NCBI GenBank assembly: GCA_963851045.1
Contig: CAWKNC010000002.1
Span: 806,001 to 870,000, forward strand
Source of the DNA: WHSW01 sp963851045
Lineage (GTDB): Bacteria > Actinomycetota > Thermoleophilia > Solirubrobacterales > 70-9
DNA: 64,000 bases
Direction: 5' to 3'
Numbering within the stretch: position 1 is the stretch's first letter; every line of letters begins with the position of its first letter. The notes under the pieces are model-generated. The model was not told the DNA's origin and made no database searches. It saw nothing but the letters and a program-made list of their open reading frames with translations. The translations under genes and the position numbers were made by a program. This document shows positions 52,365 through 60,289 of this stretch, piece after piece.

Positions 52365-54098
52365 ATGACCACCGCCACCACCAGCCGCCTCTTCAACCCC
52401 GCCAGCTACCGCGCGGAGGAGCTCGACCCCGCGAGCGCACGGCTGATGCGCGCGACCATTGACTGGTTCGAGGCGAAGGGCAAGGAGCGCCTGACCGCGG
52501 AGGTGCACTCCGACGATTGGTACGCGGACTTCATCGAGTTTCTCGGGCGCGAGCGGGCGTTCGCGACTCTGCTCACGCCGGCGCGGGACGGCGGGGGAGA
52601 CCCCGACAAGCGCTGGGATACCGCCCGCAACGCGATCTTCAACGAGATCCTTGGCTTCTACGGGCTTCAGTACTGGTATGCGTGGCAGGTCACGATCCTC
52701 GGCCTCGGCCCGATCTGGCAAAGCGACAACGACGCCGCCCGCGCCCGCGCCGCCGAGCTGCTGGAGGACGGTGCGATCTTCGCCTTCGGCCTCTCCGAGC
52801 GCGACCACGGCGCCGACATCTACTCGACCGACATGGTCCTCACCCCCGACGACGAGGGTGGCTTCAGCGCGAGCGGCGGCAAGTACTACATCGGCAACGG
52901 CAACCTGGCCGGGATGGTCTCGGTCTTCGGGCGGCGAGCCGACGTCGAGGGGCCCGACGGCTACGTCTTCTTCGCCGCCGACAGCTCGCACCCCGCGTAC
53001 GAGCTGGTCTCGAACGTTGTCCACGGCCAGATGTACGTCAGCTCCTTCGAGCTGAACGAGTATCCGGTCGGTCCCGAGGACGTCCTTCACACCGGCGTCG
53101 AGGCGTTCGAGGCGGCGCTGAACACGATCAACGTCGGCAAGTTCAACCTCGGCTTCTGCTCGATCGGGATGTCGGAGCACTGCTTTTACGAGACGGTCAC
53201 CCAGGCGGAGAACCGGATCCTCTTCGGCAATCGCGTCACCGAGTTCGGCCAGGTGCGGCGGATCCTCATCGAGGCCTACGGCCGGCTGGTTGCGGCAAAG
53301 CTCTACGGCGCCCGGGCAGTCGACTACGTGCGAAGCGCGAGTCGGGAGGACCGCCGCTACCTGCTCTACACGCCGATCAACAAGATGCAGGTCACGACCG
53401 AGGGCGAGCGCATCGTGCGCCTGCTCGCGGAGGTGATCTCGGCGAAGGGCTTCGAGCGCGACAGCTACTTCGCAAGCGCCAAGAACATCATCGACGGCCT
53501 GCCCAAGCTCGAGGGCACGGTCCACGTCAATCGCGCCCTCACGCTGAAGTTCCTACCGGCCTACCTCTTCGGCGCCGAGGCGCTCACAGCGCCCGACCCT
53601 CAGCGCGAGCCCGGCGACGACGCATTCCTCTTCGCGCAGGGCCCGACTCGCGGCCTCAGCAAGATCGCCTTTCCGGACTGGCGCGGTGTCTTCGACCGTT
53701 TCTCAGAGCTGCCCAACGTCGCCCGCTTTCGCGAGCAGGCCGAAGCGCTGGTCGAGCTGATCGCGGAGGTCACGCTGACGGAAGCGCAGATGACCGCGGA
53801 CCTCGACTTCCAGCAGTCGCTGTCGCAGCTCTTCACGCTGCTGCCCTACGGACAGCTGATCCTCGAGCAGGCAGAGCTGGCCGAGGTCGAGCCCGACTTC
53901 GTCGACTTGGTCTTCGAGACCCTGGTGCGCGACTTCAGCGCCACGGCGATCGAGCTGCACGGCAAGGCCTCCTCGACGGAGGCACAGCAGCGCTGGGCGC
54001 TCGGCGCTGTGCGCAAGCCGGTGGTCGACGAGGCGCGCGACGACCGCATCTACGCCGAGGTCAGGGCGCTGTCGGACGCGTACGTGATGCCTGCCTAA
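52365..54098 (+). CDS. Acyl-CoA dehydrogenase family protein
   Basis: A 577-residue flavoprotein. The FAD and substrate region includes FAFGLSERDHGADIYSTDM, GGKYYIGNGNLAGMVSVFG and FNLGFCSIGMSEHCFYETV. The chain extends about 190 residues past a standard acyl-CoA dehydrogenase, as in large FadE-like actinobacterial members. It is expected to oxidise acyl-CoA esters; chain specificity is unknown. Divergent from the LVIVD gene. Confidence 0.88.
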   Translation: MTTATTSRLFNPASYRAEELDPASARLMRATIDWFEAKGKERLTAEVHSDDWYADFIEFLGRERAFATLLTPARDGGGDPDKRWDTARNAIFNEILGFYGLQYWYAWQVTILGLGPIWQSDNDAARARAAELLEDGAIFAFGLSERDHGADIYSTDMVLTPDDEGGFSASGGKYYIGNGNLAGMVSVFGRRADVEGPDGYVFFAADSSHPAYELVSNVVHGQMYVSSFELNEYPVGPEDVLHTGVEAFEAALNTINVGKFNLGFCSIGMSEHCFYETVTQAENRILFGNRVTEFGQVRRILIEAYGRLVAAKLYGARAVDYVRSASREDRRYLLYTPINKMQVTTEGERIVRLLAEVISAKGFERDSYFASAKNIIDGLPKLEGTVHVNRALTLKFLPAYLFGAEALTAPDPQREPGDDAFLFAQGPTRGLSKIAFPDWRGVFDRFSELPNVARFREQAEALVELIAEVTLTEAQMTADLDFQQSLSQLFTLLPYGQLILEQAELAEVEPDFVDLVFETLVRDFSATAIELHGKASSTEAQQRWALGAVRKPVVDEARDDRIYAEVRALSDAYVMPA

Positions 54099-54187
54099 GC
54101 GCCGTCGCTTTGCCATGACATGAGACGGGTTAGGGTGCGCATGAGCCAATGCGCATTGGCGCCACCAATCGATCCAGGGAAGGATCA

Positions 54188-54514
54188 ATGTCAACTGCCG
54201 CTATCTCGTCTCGTCGTCTTGTCGCCGCAATCGCCGTGGGCGCGGTCGCCCTCGCGCTCGCAGCGTGCGGCGACGACACCGTCGATCAGGACTCGATCGA
54301 ATCGGGAATGCTCAGCCTGGCCCAGGAAACCGCCGACGTCGAGTCCGCATCCTGCCCTGGCGACATCAGCGCCGAGACGGGCACCGAGTTCGAATGCATC
54401 GTGACCAACGCCGAGGGTGAAGAAGTTCCGGTCGTGGCCACGATCACCGGCGAGGAGGGCGACGACATCCTCTTCGAGGTCGAAAGTATCGACGGGGTCG
54501 ACATCACGCCCTGA
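54188..54514 (+). CDS. DUF4333 lipoprotein
   Basis: 108 residues from ATG 54188 (GGGAAGGA site). Lipoprotein signal with lipobox LALAACGDD, so the mature protein is anchored by its cysteine outside the membrane. The DUF4333 domain contains a cysteine pair (SASCPGDISAETGTEFECIV). Function unknown. It stands 17 bases before the heliorhodopsin gene and is probably co-transcribed with it. Confidence 0.85.
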   Translation: MSTAAISSRRLVAAIAVGAVALALAACGDDTVDQDSIESGMLSLAQETADVESASCPGDISAETGTEFECIVTNAEGEEVPVVATITGEEGDDILFEVESIDGVDITP

Positions 54515-54531
54515 CGCGGTGCGCGAGTACC

Positions 54532-55308
54532 GTGGTTCTCACTGTGCTCGACCAACACACAGCCCGCGGCCTGCGCCGCCTCAATGCGGTTGTCGGCCTC
54601 ATCCACGCCGCCCAGGCGGCGGTGATACTGGCGATCGCGGCCGACGCGAAGCTGCCGGTAACCGCCTCCTATCTCACGGGCGCCCCGGGCAGCGGGCAGC
54701 TCACCGCGCCTGACCAACTCTTCGAGGTGCCGTTCGGGCCCGCCGTGGCGGCCTTTTTGCTGTTCGCCGCCATCGACCATCTGCTCGTTGCCGGGCCGGC
54801 GCGCGGCTGGTATGAGCGCAACCTGGCGGCGGGCGTGAATCCCGCGCGCTGGTATGAGTACTCGATCAGCGCCTCGCTGATGATCGTGCTGATCGCGATG
54901 CTGGCGGGGATCTGGGACCTCGCCGCCCTGATCGCGCTGTTCGGCGTCAACGCCTCGATGATCCTCTTCGGCCTGGTGATGGAGCGCACCAACGGGCCCG
55001 ACACCGACAAGCCCGATTGGCGTCCGTTCTTCTATGGCTGTGTCGCCGGCGCCGTCCCGTGGATCGCGATCGGCGCGCAGATCGTGCTCGCCGACTCAAA
55101 CGGGGAGGGCGTGCCGGGCTTCGTGGTGGCGATCTTCGTCTCCCTCTTCGTGCTCTTCAACTGCTTTGCGATCAACATGGCGCTGCAGTACCGCAAGGTC
55201 GGGCGCTGGCGCAGCTACGTGTTCGGCGAGCGCGCCTACATCCTCATCAGCCTGGTCGCGAAGTCGGTGCTTGCCTGGCAGGTCTACGCCGGGGCGCTTG
55301 CCGGGTAG
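54532..55308 (+). CDS. Heliorhodopsin
   Basis: A 258-residue seven-helix retinal protein of the heliorhodopsin class, inverted in the membrane relative to type-1 rhodopsins. Diagnostic motifs are RWYEYSISASLMIVLIAML (Glu109 is the likely counterion), LIALFGVNASMILFG, GAVPWIAIG, FNCFAINMALQYRKVG and the helix-7 motif LISLVAKSVLAWQVYAG with the retinal lysine at 244. Heliorhodopsins do not pump ions strongly; sensory or enzyme-regulating roles are proposed. GTG 54532 or GTG 54544 may be the start. It sits between a lipoprotein and a flavin disulphide reductase gene. Confidence 0.95.
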   Translation: MVLTVLDQHTARGLRRLNAVVGLIHAAQAAVILAIAADAKLPVTASYLTGAPGSGQLTAPDQLFEVPFGPAVAAFLLFAAIDHLLVAGPARGWYERNLAAGVNPARWYEYSISASLMIVLIAMLAGIWDLAALIALFGVNASMILFGLVMERTNGPDTDKPDWRPFFYGCVAGAVPWIAIGAQIVLADSNGEGVPGFVVAIFVSLFVLFNCFAINMALQYRKVGRWRSYVFGERAYILISLVAKSVLAWQVYAGALAG

Positions 55309-55314
55309 GGCGCC

Positions 55315-55320
55315 TAGCAT
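55315..55320 (+). promoter_or_regulatory. Putative -10 box of the thioredoxin-reductase-like gene
   Basis: TAGCAT, 7 bases before ATG 55328, in the short gap after heliorhodopsin. It suggests a separate leaderless transcript as well as readthrough. Confidence 0.42.
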
Positions 55321-55327
55321 CGCTGCG

Positions 55328-56171
55328 ATGGATGAGCACGGGGACTGGGAGTGCGTGATCGTCGGCGGCGGCGCTGCCGGGCTGAGCGCCGCCCTTGTCC
55401 TCGGCCGGGCACGACGCCGGACGCTGGTCTTCGACGTCGGCGGACAGAGCAATCGTGCTGACGCTCATGTCAGCGGCGTGCTGGGACTGGACGGGACGCC
55501 ACCCGATGAGCTCTATGCCCGGGCCAGAAGCCAGATCGCCGTCTATGACTCGGTCGAGTTTCGCGACGAGGAGGTCAGCGCCGCACGGGCGGACGGAGAG
55601 GCCTTCGTCGTCTCCGCCGGCGATCGCGAAGTTCGCGCTCAAACCGTGGTCTTGACGACCGGGATGGACTACGAGGTCCCCGACGTTTCGGGCTTTCGCG
55701 AGCACTGGGGCGGACAGGTCTTTCACTGCCCGTTCTGTCACGGCTGGGAGGTGCGCGACCGCAAGATCGCCGTGTTTGCCGACGGCGAGGCGGCTGATCA
55801 CCTGATGCCGCTGATCCGGGGGTGGACCAGCGATGTGACGCTGGTCTCGCCAGCCGACGTCAGCGAGCTGCGAAGCGAGGGGGGAGAGGCGCAGGCGCTG
55901 GTTCTCAAGAACGGGTCGGAAATTGCCTGCGATGCGAGTTCTCGTGTCCGCTCCGCTGCGCCAGCGTGGGCCGCTGGCCGAAGCGCTGGGTCTCGAGTTC
56001 AACGACCAGGGGCTGATCGCCGTCGACGGAATCGGGCAGACGAGCGTGGCCGGTGTGTTCGCAGCGGGCGACGCGGCAGTTGCCCCTCAGCAGGTGGTGG
56101 TTGCAATGGCGAGCGGGCACATGGCCGGTGTCGCGGTCGTGCGCGAGCTCTTGCTCGGGCGCACGAGCTGA
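55328..56171 (+). CDS. Thioredoxin reductase-like FAD/NAD(P) oxidoreductase (apparent frameshift near 55937)
   Basis: The N-terminal FAD motif VIVGGGAAGLSAAL and FDVGGQSNRADAHVSG lead to the redox motif FHCPFCHGWEVRD (CxxC). The frame then loses sense near 55937. The expected end is in another frame (VLVSAPLRQRGPLAEALGL, FNDQGLIAVDGIGQTSVAGV, FAAGDAAVAPQQVVVAMASG). Removing the A at about 55937 rejoins them. If functional it would reduce a thioredoxin or other disulphide using NADPH. It lies 19 bases after the heliorhodopsin stop. Confidence 0.86.
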
Positions 56172-56180
56172 CGCGGCTCG

Positions 56181-56849
56181 TCAGAGCAGGCGCTCGAGGC
56201 CGTCGAGGATGACGTCAAGGCCGAAGAGGAACTCGGCCTCGTAGTCGTAGCCGGCCTTCGCGACGTGGCCGCCGACGACCTCGACCAGATTCGGATAGTC
56301 GGCAAGAGCGTCGGCGTAGTCGACCATCTGGCGCTGCGCCTCGGCCGCGAAGTCCTCAGGAGTTTGCGAGGCCATGTCGGTCTGCTGCAGCGCGAAGCCG
56401 TAGATGTAGGCGTCTTGAACCGACATCGCATGGATCGTCATCTCGATCGAGAAGCCGGCAGCGCGCAGGCAGCCCAGGACGGCGTCGTGGACCTTCATGT
56501 TCGACGGTCCGTGGTTGGTCCGTCCCTCCATCTCGCCGACTGCCCACCGATGTCGCAGCAGCGCCTCGCGTGTGGAGACGGCGCGGTTTCGCATCTGCGC
56601 CTTCCAGTCGCCCTCGGCGGCTGGTGCCTCGATCTCGCTGAAGACGATGTCGATCATCCCGTCGAGCAGGTCGGTCTTGTTGGCGACGTGGTTGTAGAGC
56701 GACATCGCCTCGACACCCAGCTCCCTGGCGAGCTTTCGCATGGTCACGGCTTCGATGCCGCGCTCGTCGGCTAGCGCGACCGCGGCTGCGAGGACGGCGC
56801 CGCGGCTCAGGCGCTTTCGGGGCTTGATCTGGAGTGGGGTGGGGGTCAT
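56181..56849 (-). CDS. TetR-family transcriptional regulator
   Basis: 222 residues. N-terminal helix-turn-helix (LSRGAVLAAAVALADERGIE, VTMRKLARELGVEAMSLYNH) and a TetR_C-type ligand domain. It diverges from the DUF4389 gene; the shared region contains a clear promoter with an ACTTACAGTGTAAGT palindrome, so it probably represses that gene and itself. Confidence 0.92.
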   Translation of the reverse strand: MTPTPLQIKPRKRLSRGAVLAAAVALADERGIEAVTMRKLARELGVEAMSLYNHVANKTDLLDGMIDIVFSEIEAPAAEGDWKAQMRNRAVSTREALLRHRWAVGEMEGRTNHGPSNMKVHDAVLGCLRAAGFSIEMTIHAMSVQDAYIYGFALQQTDMASQTPEDFAAEAQRQMVDYADALADYPNLVEVVGGHVAKAGYDYEAEFLFGLDVILDGLERLL

Positions 56850-56853
56850 CGGG

Positions 56854-56882
56854 TTGACAAACTTACAGTGTAAGTGTATACC
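56854..56882 (+). promoter_or_regulatory. Promoter with embedded TetR-type operator
   Basis: TTGACA, 17-base spacer and TATACC, a near-ideal housekeeping promoter. The spacer holds the palindrome ACTTACAGTGTAAGT (56861-56875), whose CTTAC/GTAAG arms suit a TetR dimer. It would block transcription of the DUF4389 gene and lies 5 bases before the divergent tetR start. Confidence 0.7.
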
Positions 56883-56938
56883 TTCACAACCGAGACCGCT
56901 GATTCTCGGTCAATCGGCTCAACCAAAGGGGAAAACCA

Positions 56939-57568
56939 ATGGACCCGTATCCCGTCACCTACGACGTCGAGTACCCGGACCGGCCGCTCAACCGGCTGAC
57001 CACGTTCTTTCGCATCTTCGTGGCGATTCCGATTCTGATCCTGTCGGCGACGATCACCGGCTTCTCGACTCACTTCGCCGGTGTTGGCGACACGGCGATG
57101 ACCGTGGTCGTCGGCGGCGTCGGGCTGCTGTTCATCCCGGCGCTTTTGATGATCCTCTTTCGCGAGAAGTACCCGCGCTGGTGGTTTGACTGGAACCTCA
57201 ACTTCCAGCGCTTCTCCAACCGCATCGGCGTCTATCTCGCGCTTATGGACGACCGCTATCCGTCCACCGACGCGGAGCAGGCGGTCCGCCTCGAGTACCC
57301 GTATCCGGACCCGCGCAGCGACCTGGGTCGTGGGATGCCGCTCGTCAAGTGGTTCCTCGCGATTCCGCACTACGTGGTCCTGCTCTTCCTCACGATCGGT
57401 GCGATCGTCGCGATCGTCCTCGCCTGGTTCGCGATCCTGTTCACCGGTCGCTACCCGCGCGGGCTGTTCGACTACGTCGAGGGAGTTCAGCGCTGGCACA
57501 ACCGCGTGATCGCCTACGCGTTCGCGCTGGTGACCGACCGCTATCCACCGTTCAGGCTGAGCGCGTAG
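56939..57568 (+). CDS. DUF4389 membrane protein
   Basis: A 209-residue protein with two related halves: YPDRPLNRLTTFFRIFVAIP ... FREKYPRWWFDWNLNFQRFSNR and MPLVKWFLAIPHYVVLLFL ... FTGRYPRGLFDYVEGVQRWHNR. Four membrane helices in total. Function unknown. GGGGAA precedes the ATG. Its promoter has a TetR operator, so it may respond to a small ligand or membrane-active compound. Confidence 0.9.
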   Translation: MDPYPVTYDVEYPDRPLNRLTTFFRIFVAIPILILSATITGFSTHFAGVGDTAMTVVVGGVGLLFIPALLMILFREKYPRWWFDWNLNFQRFSNRIGVYLALMDDRYPSTDAEQAVRLEYPYPDPRSDLGRGMPLVKWFLAIPHYVVLLFLTIGAIVAIVLAWFAILFTGRYPRGLFDYVEGVQRWHNRVIAYAFALVTDRYPPFRLSA

Positions 57569-57576
57569 CCGACGCT

Positions 57577-59409
57577 TTAGGGGGTGACGATCGCGAAGTT
57601 GGGATCGGGCTCGTCGAGCAGGCCGAGGAGCGTTGCGAGCCTCATCGCATCGCCCTCGATCTGCAGCTCTCCCGACGCGACGAGGTCCTGCGGGGTCGCG
57701 GCCCCCAGCAGCACCTGGTTGAGCGCATCGCGCGTCACGATGATCGACGCATCCGGCTCGCGATCCTGCTTGTCGGGGACGGAAGTCAGGACGCCGTTTT
57801 CCAGGGTCATCGCGTAGGTCTCCTCGTCGACGCGCCAGTTGAGGACGATTCGCTCGCTCGCAGCTCGAGGCCCGTCGAGGCGTATCGCGAGCGTGTCGAA
57901 TAGCTGATCGAGCGTGAGGTTGGCGACGAAGTCGGCCGCCACGGTGCTGGTGGGAGTCCCCAACGGGCCCTCGCGCAGCTCCCTGGCGCCGGTGAGGTAG
58001 AAGTTTCGCCAGGTGGCGTTCTCGGACCCGTAGCCCAGTTGCTCGAGCGCCTTGGCCTGAAGCTCGCGAGCGGCCTGGTTGTCGGGGTCGGCGAAGACGA
58101 CGTGGTTGACCACCTCGGCAACCCAACGCAGGTCGCCGGCGTCAAAGGAGGCCTGCGCCTTTTCGAGCACCGCCTTGGCGCCGCCCATGAACTCGACGTA
58201 GCGCTTCGCTGCCTCGGTCGTCGGGTGTTCCCACAGATGCGCGGGATTTCCGTCGAACCAGCCCATGTAGCGCTGGTAGACGGCCTTCACGTTGTGGCTC
58301 ACCGAGCCGTAGTAGCCGCGGCAGTGCCACGCGGCCTCGAGGCTTGGCGGGAGCTCGAACGTCTCTGCGATCTCGGCGCCGGTGAAGCCCTGGTTGATGA
58401 GCCGCAGGGTCTGGTCGTGGATGTAGGCGTAGAGGTCGCGCTGCTTGGAGAGGTAGTCGACGATCCGCTCGGTTCCCCAGGTCGGCCAGTGATGACAGGC
58501 GAACAGCACCTCCGCCTCGCCGCCGAAGTCCTCGATGGTCTGATTGAGGTAGTGCGCCCAGATCCGCGGGTCGCGCACCAGGGCTCCCCGCAGCGTCAGC
58601 GTGTTGTGCATCGTGTGGCTCGCGTTCTCGGCCACGAACAGCACCCGGTGGTCGGGGAAGTAGAAGTTCATCTCCGACGGGGCCTCGGTTCCGGGCGTGA
58701 GCTGGAAGCGGAAGCGAACGCCGTCGATCACCTCCTCCTGGCCGGTGGCGGTGACGTGAAGCGTCGGCGGGACGAGCGTCACCGTCCCCGTCGAGGTGGT
58801 CGGGCCGAGCCCCGCGGTCAGATGGCCGGCCGCGCCGGGCTCGAGCAGGGCCCCGTACATGTAGCCCGCACGCCGACCCATCGCGATGCCGGCGTAGATG
58901 TTCTCGCTGATGGCGTGCTCGATGAACCCAGCGGGAGCGACCACCGGCACCCGGCCCGCCGCCAGCTGCTCATCGCTGAGGACGCCGCGGGCGCCCCCGA
59001 AGTGGTCGATGTGGCTATGGCTGTAGATCAGTCCGGTCACCGGCCGGTCGCCGCGATGCTCGCGATAGAGCGCCAGCGCGGCGGCCGCGGTCTCGGTCGA
59101 GATCAGGGGGTCGGCGACGATGACCCCCTCATCACCCTCGATGAAGTGCATGTTCGAAAGATCGAATCCACGCACCTGATAGAAGCCGGGCGCGACCTCG
59201 AACAACCCATGAATCGAGAGCAGCTGCGCCTGGCGCCACAGGCTCGGGTTCGCCGTCGGCGGCGGCTCGCCGTCGGCAAACGAGAACGCGTCCATATCCC
59301 AGACCGTGCGCCCGTCGGCCGCCTCGATCCGCATCGGGTCGATCGTCGCGACGAATCCCCGGCGAGCGTCCTCGAAATCCGCGGTGTCGTCGAAGGGCAG
59401 GTCGGTCAT
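57577..59409 (-). CDS. Alkyl sulfatase (metallo-beta-lactamase fold, SdsA1/BDS1 type)
   Basis: A 610-residue zinc hydrolase. The MBL motif is GLIYSHSHIDHFGGA, with further ligands in FYFPDHRVLFVAENASHTMHN and FACHHWPTWG. A helical dimerisation domain and a C-terminal SCP2-like lipid-binding domain (ELQIEGDAMRLATLLGLLDE) complete the family layout. It removes sulfate from primary alkyl sulfates such as SDS. No signal peptide is evident. It lies downstream of msrA on the same strand. Confidence 0.94.
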   Translation of the reverse strand: MTDLPFDDTADFEDARRGFVATIDPMRIEAADGRTVWDMDAFSFADGEPPPTANPSLWRQAQLLSIHGLFEVAPGFYQVRGFDLSNMHFIEGDEGVIVADPLISTETAAAALALYREHRGDRPVTGLIYSHSHIDHFGGARGVLSDEQLAAGRVPVVAPAGFIEHAISENIYAGIAMGRRAGYMYGALLEPGAAGHLTAGLGPTTSTGTVTLVPPTLHVTATGQEEVIDGVRFRFQLTPGTEAPSEMNFYFPDHRVLFVAENASHTMHNTLTLRGALVRDPRIWAHYLNQTIEDFGGEAEVLFACHHWPTWGTERIVDYLSKQRDLYAYIHDQTLRLINQGFTGAEIAETFELPPSLEAAWHCRGYYGSVSHNVKAVYQRYMGWFDGNPAHLWEHPTTEAAKRYVEFMGGAKAVLEKAQASFDAGDLRWVAEVVNHVVFADPDNQAARELQAKALEQLGYGSENATWRNFYLTGARELREGPLGTPTSTVAADFVANLTLDQLFDTLAIRLDGPRAASERIVLNWRVDEETYAMTLENGVLTSVPDKQDREPDASIIVTRDALNQVLLGAATPQDLVASGELQIEGDAMRLATLLGLLDEPDPNFAIVTP

Positions 59410-59428
59410 CGTCGCCTGCGGTGGGGAA

Positions 59429-59944
59429 CTAGGCCGCGGTCTCGCGGTGCGGCAGCTTCCACCCGGGCCTGGGGTAATGGCACGTGTAGCCGTTGGGGAT
59501 GCGCTGGAGGTAGTCCTGATGCTCAGGCTCGGCCTCCCAGAACGGGACCGCCTCGCTGATCTTGGTCACGACCTTGCCGGGCCAAATGCCTGAGGCGTCG
59601 ACGTCGGCGATGGTCTCCTCGGCGACCTCGCGTTGCTCGGCGCTCGTGAAGAAGATCTCCGAGCGATAGGAGGAGCCGATGTCGTTGCCCTGGCGATCCA
59701 TCGTCGTCGGGTCGTGGATCTGGAAGAAGAACTCGAGGATGTCTCGATATGAGATCCGCTCAGGGTCGAAGACGATCTCGACCGCTTCGGCATGTCCGGG
59801 GTGGTTCGGATAGGTGGGGTTGTCGTTTTCGCCGCCGGTATAGCCGACGCGGGTGGAGATGACCCCGTCGCGCTCGCGCAGCAGTTCCTGAACACCCCAA
59901 AAACAGCCGCCGGCGAGGATCGCGGTTTCGGTGGTGTCGCTCAT
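59429..59944 (-). CDS. msrA: Peptide methionine sulfoxide reductase MsrA
   Basis: 171 residues from ATG 59944 (GGAAGGA site). The catalytic motif GGCFWGVQEL has Cys14. GHAEAVEIVFDPERISYRDIL and PFWEAEPEHQDYLQ are characteristic. It repairs oxidised methionines with thioredoxin-type reductant. Positioned near the heliorhodopsin locus; the adjacent thioredoxin-reductase-like protein could in principle supply electrons. Confidence 0.95.
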   Translation of the reverse strand: MSDTTETAILAGGCFWGVQELLRERDGVISTRVGYTGGENDNPTYPNHPGHAEAVEIVFDPERISYRDILEFFFQIHDPTTMDRQGNDIGSSYRSEIFFTSAEQREVAEETIADVDASGIWPGKVVTKISEAVPFWEAEPEHQDYLQRIPNGYTCHYPRPGWKLPHRETAA

Positions 59945-59978
59945 CACGTGTCCTTCCATAGAGATTGCGTTTTCAGAC

Positions 59979-59984
59979 TACGCT
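59979..59984 (+). promoter_or_regulatory. Putative -10 box before the small secreted protein
   Basis: TACGCT lies 7 bases before the ATG at 59992, matching the leaderless layout. Confidence 0.42.
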
Positions 59985-59991
59985 GCGGTCG

Positions 59992-60285
59992 ATGCCGAGA
60001 GCCGCTCGCAGCTACGTCGCATTCGCAACCCTGGCTTGCTCGATCGCGTTGGTGGGCCCGGGTGCTGCCACCGCCGGTCACAACAGCAAGAACTGCGGGA
60101 TCGTCTCCTCCGGTTCAAGCGACTACCGCGTCCACGCGTCCAAGCTGAAGTGCAAGGTCGCCCGCAAGGGGACCAAGAAGTACCTGCGAAGCGCGACCGC
60201 GCGTTCTGGCTATGACTGCGCCCCGACCGAGGACGGTTTCTACTGTCAGAAACCGCCGAAGGCGTACTGGGCCACCCGCCTCTAG
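59992..60285 (+). CDS. Small secreted protein of unknown function
   Basis: 97 residues. Signal peptide (YVAFATLACSIALVGPGAATA) and a basic mature part with four cysteines (NCGIVSSGSSDYRVHASKLKC and DCAPTEDGFYC). No family recognised. Its stop is 4 bases before the cupredoxin ATG, so the two are one transcript. Confidence 0.76.
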   Translation: MPRAARSYVAFATLACSIALVGPGAATAGHNSKNCGIVSSGSSDYRVHASKLKCKVARKGTKKYLRSATARSGYDCAPTEDGFYCQKPPKAYWATRL

Positions 60286-60289
60286 TGCC

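Noticed and set aside
55034..55328. Upstream extension of the reductase frame to 55034
   Set aside because: The added Arg/Ser-rich residues are the out-of-frame shadow of heliorhodopsin; the FAD motif starts right after ATG 55328.
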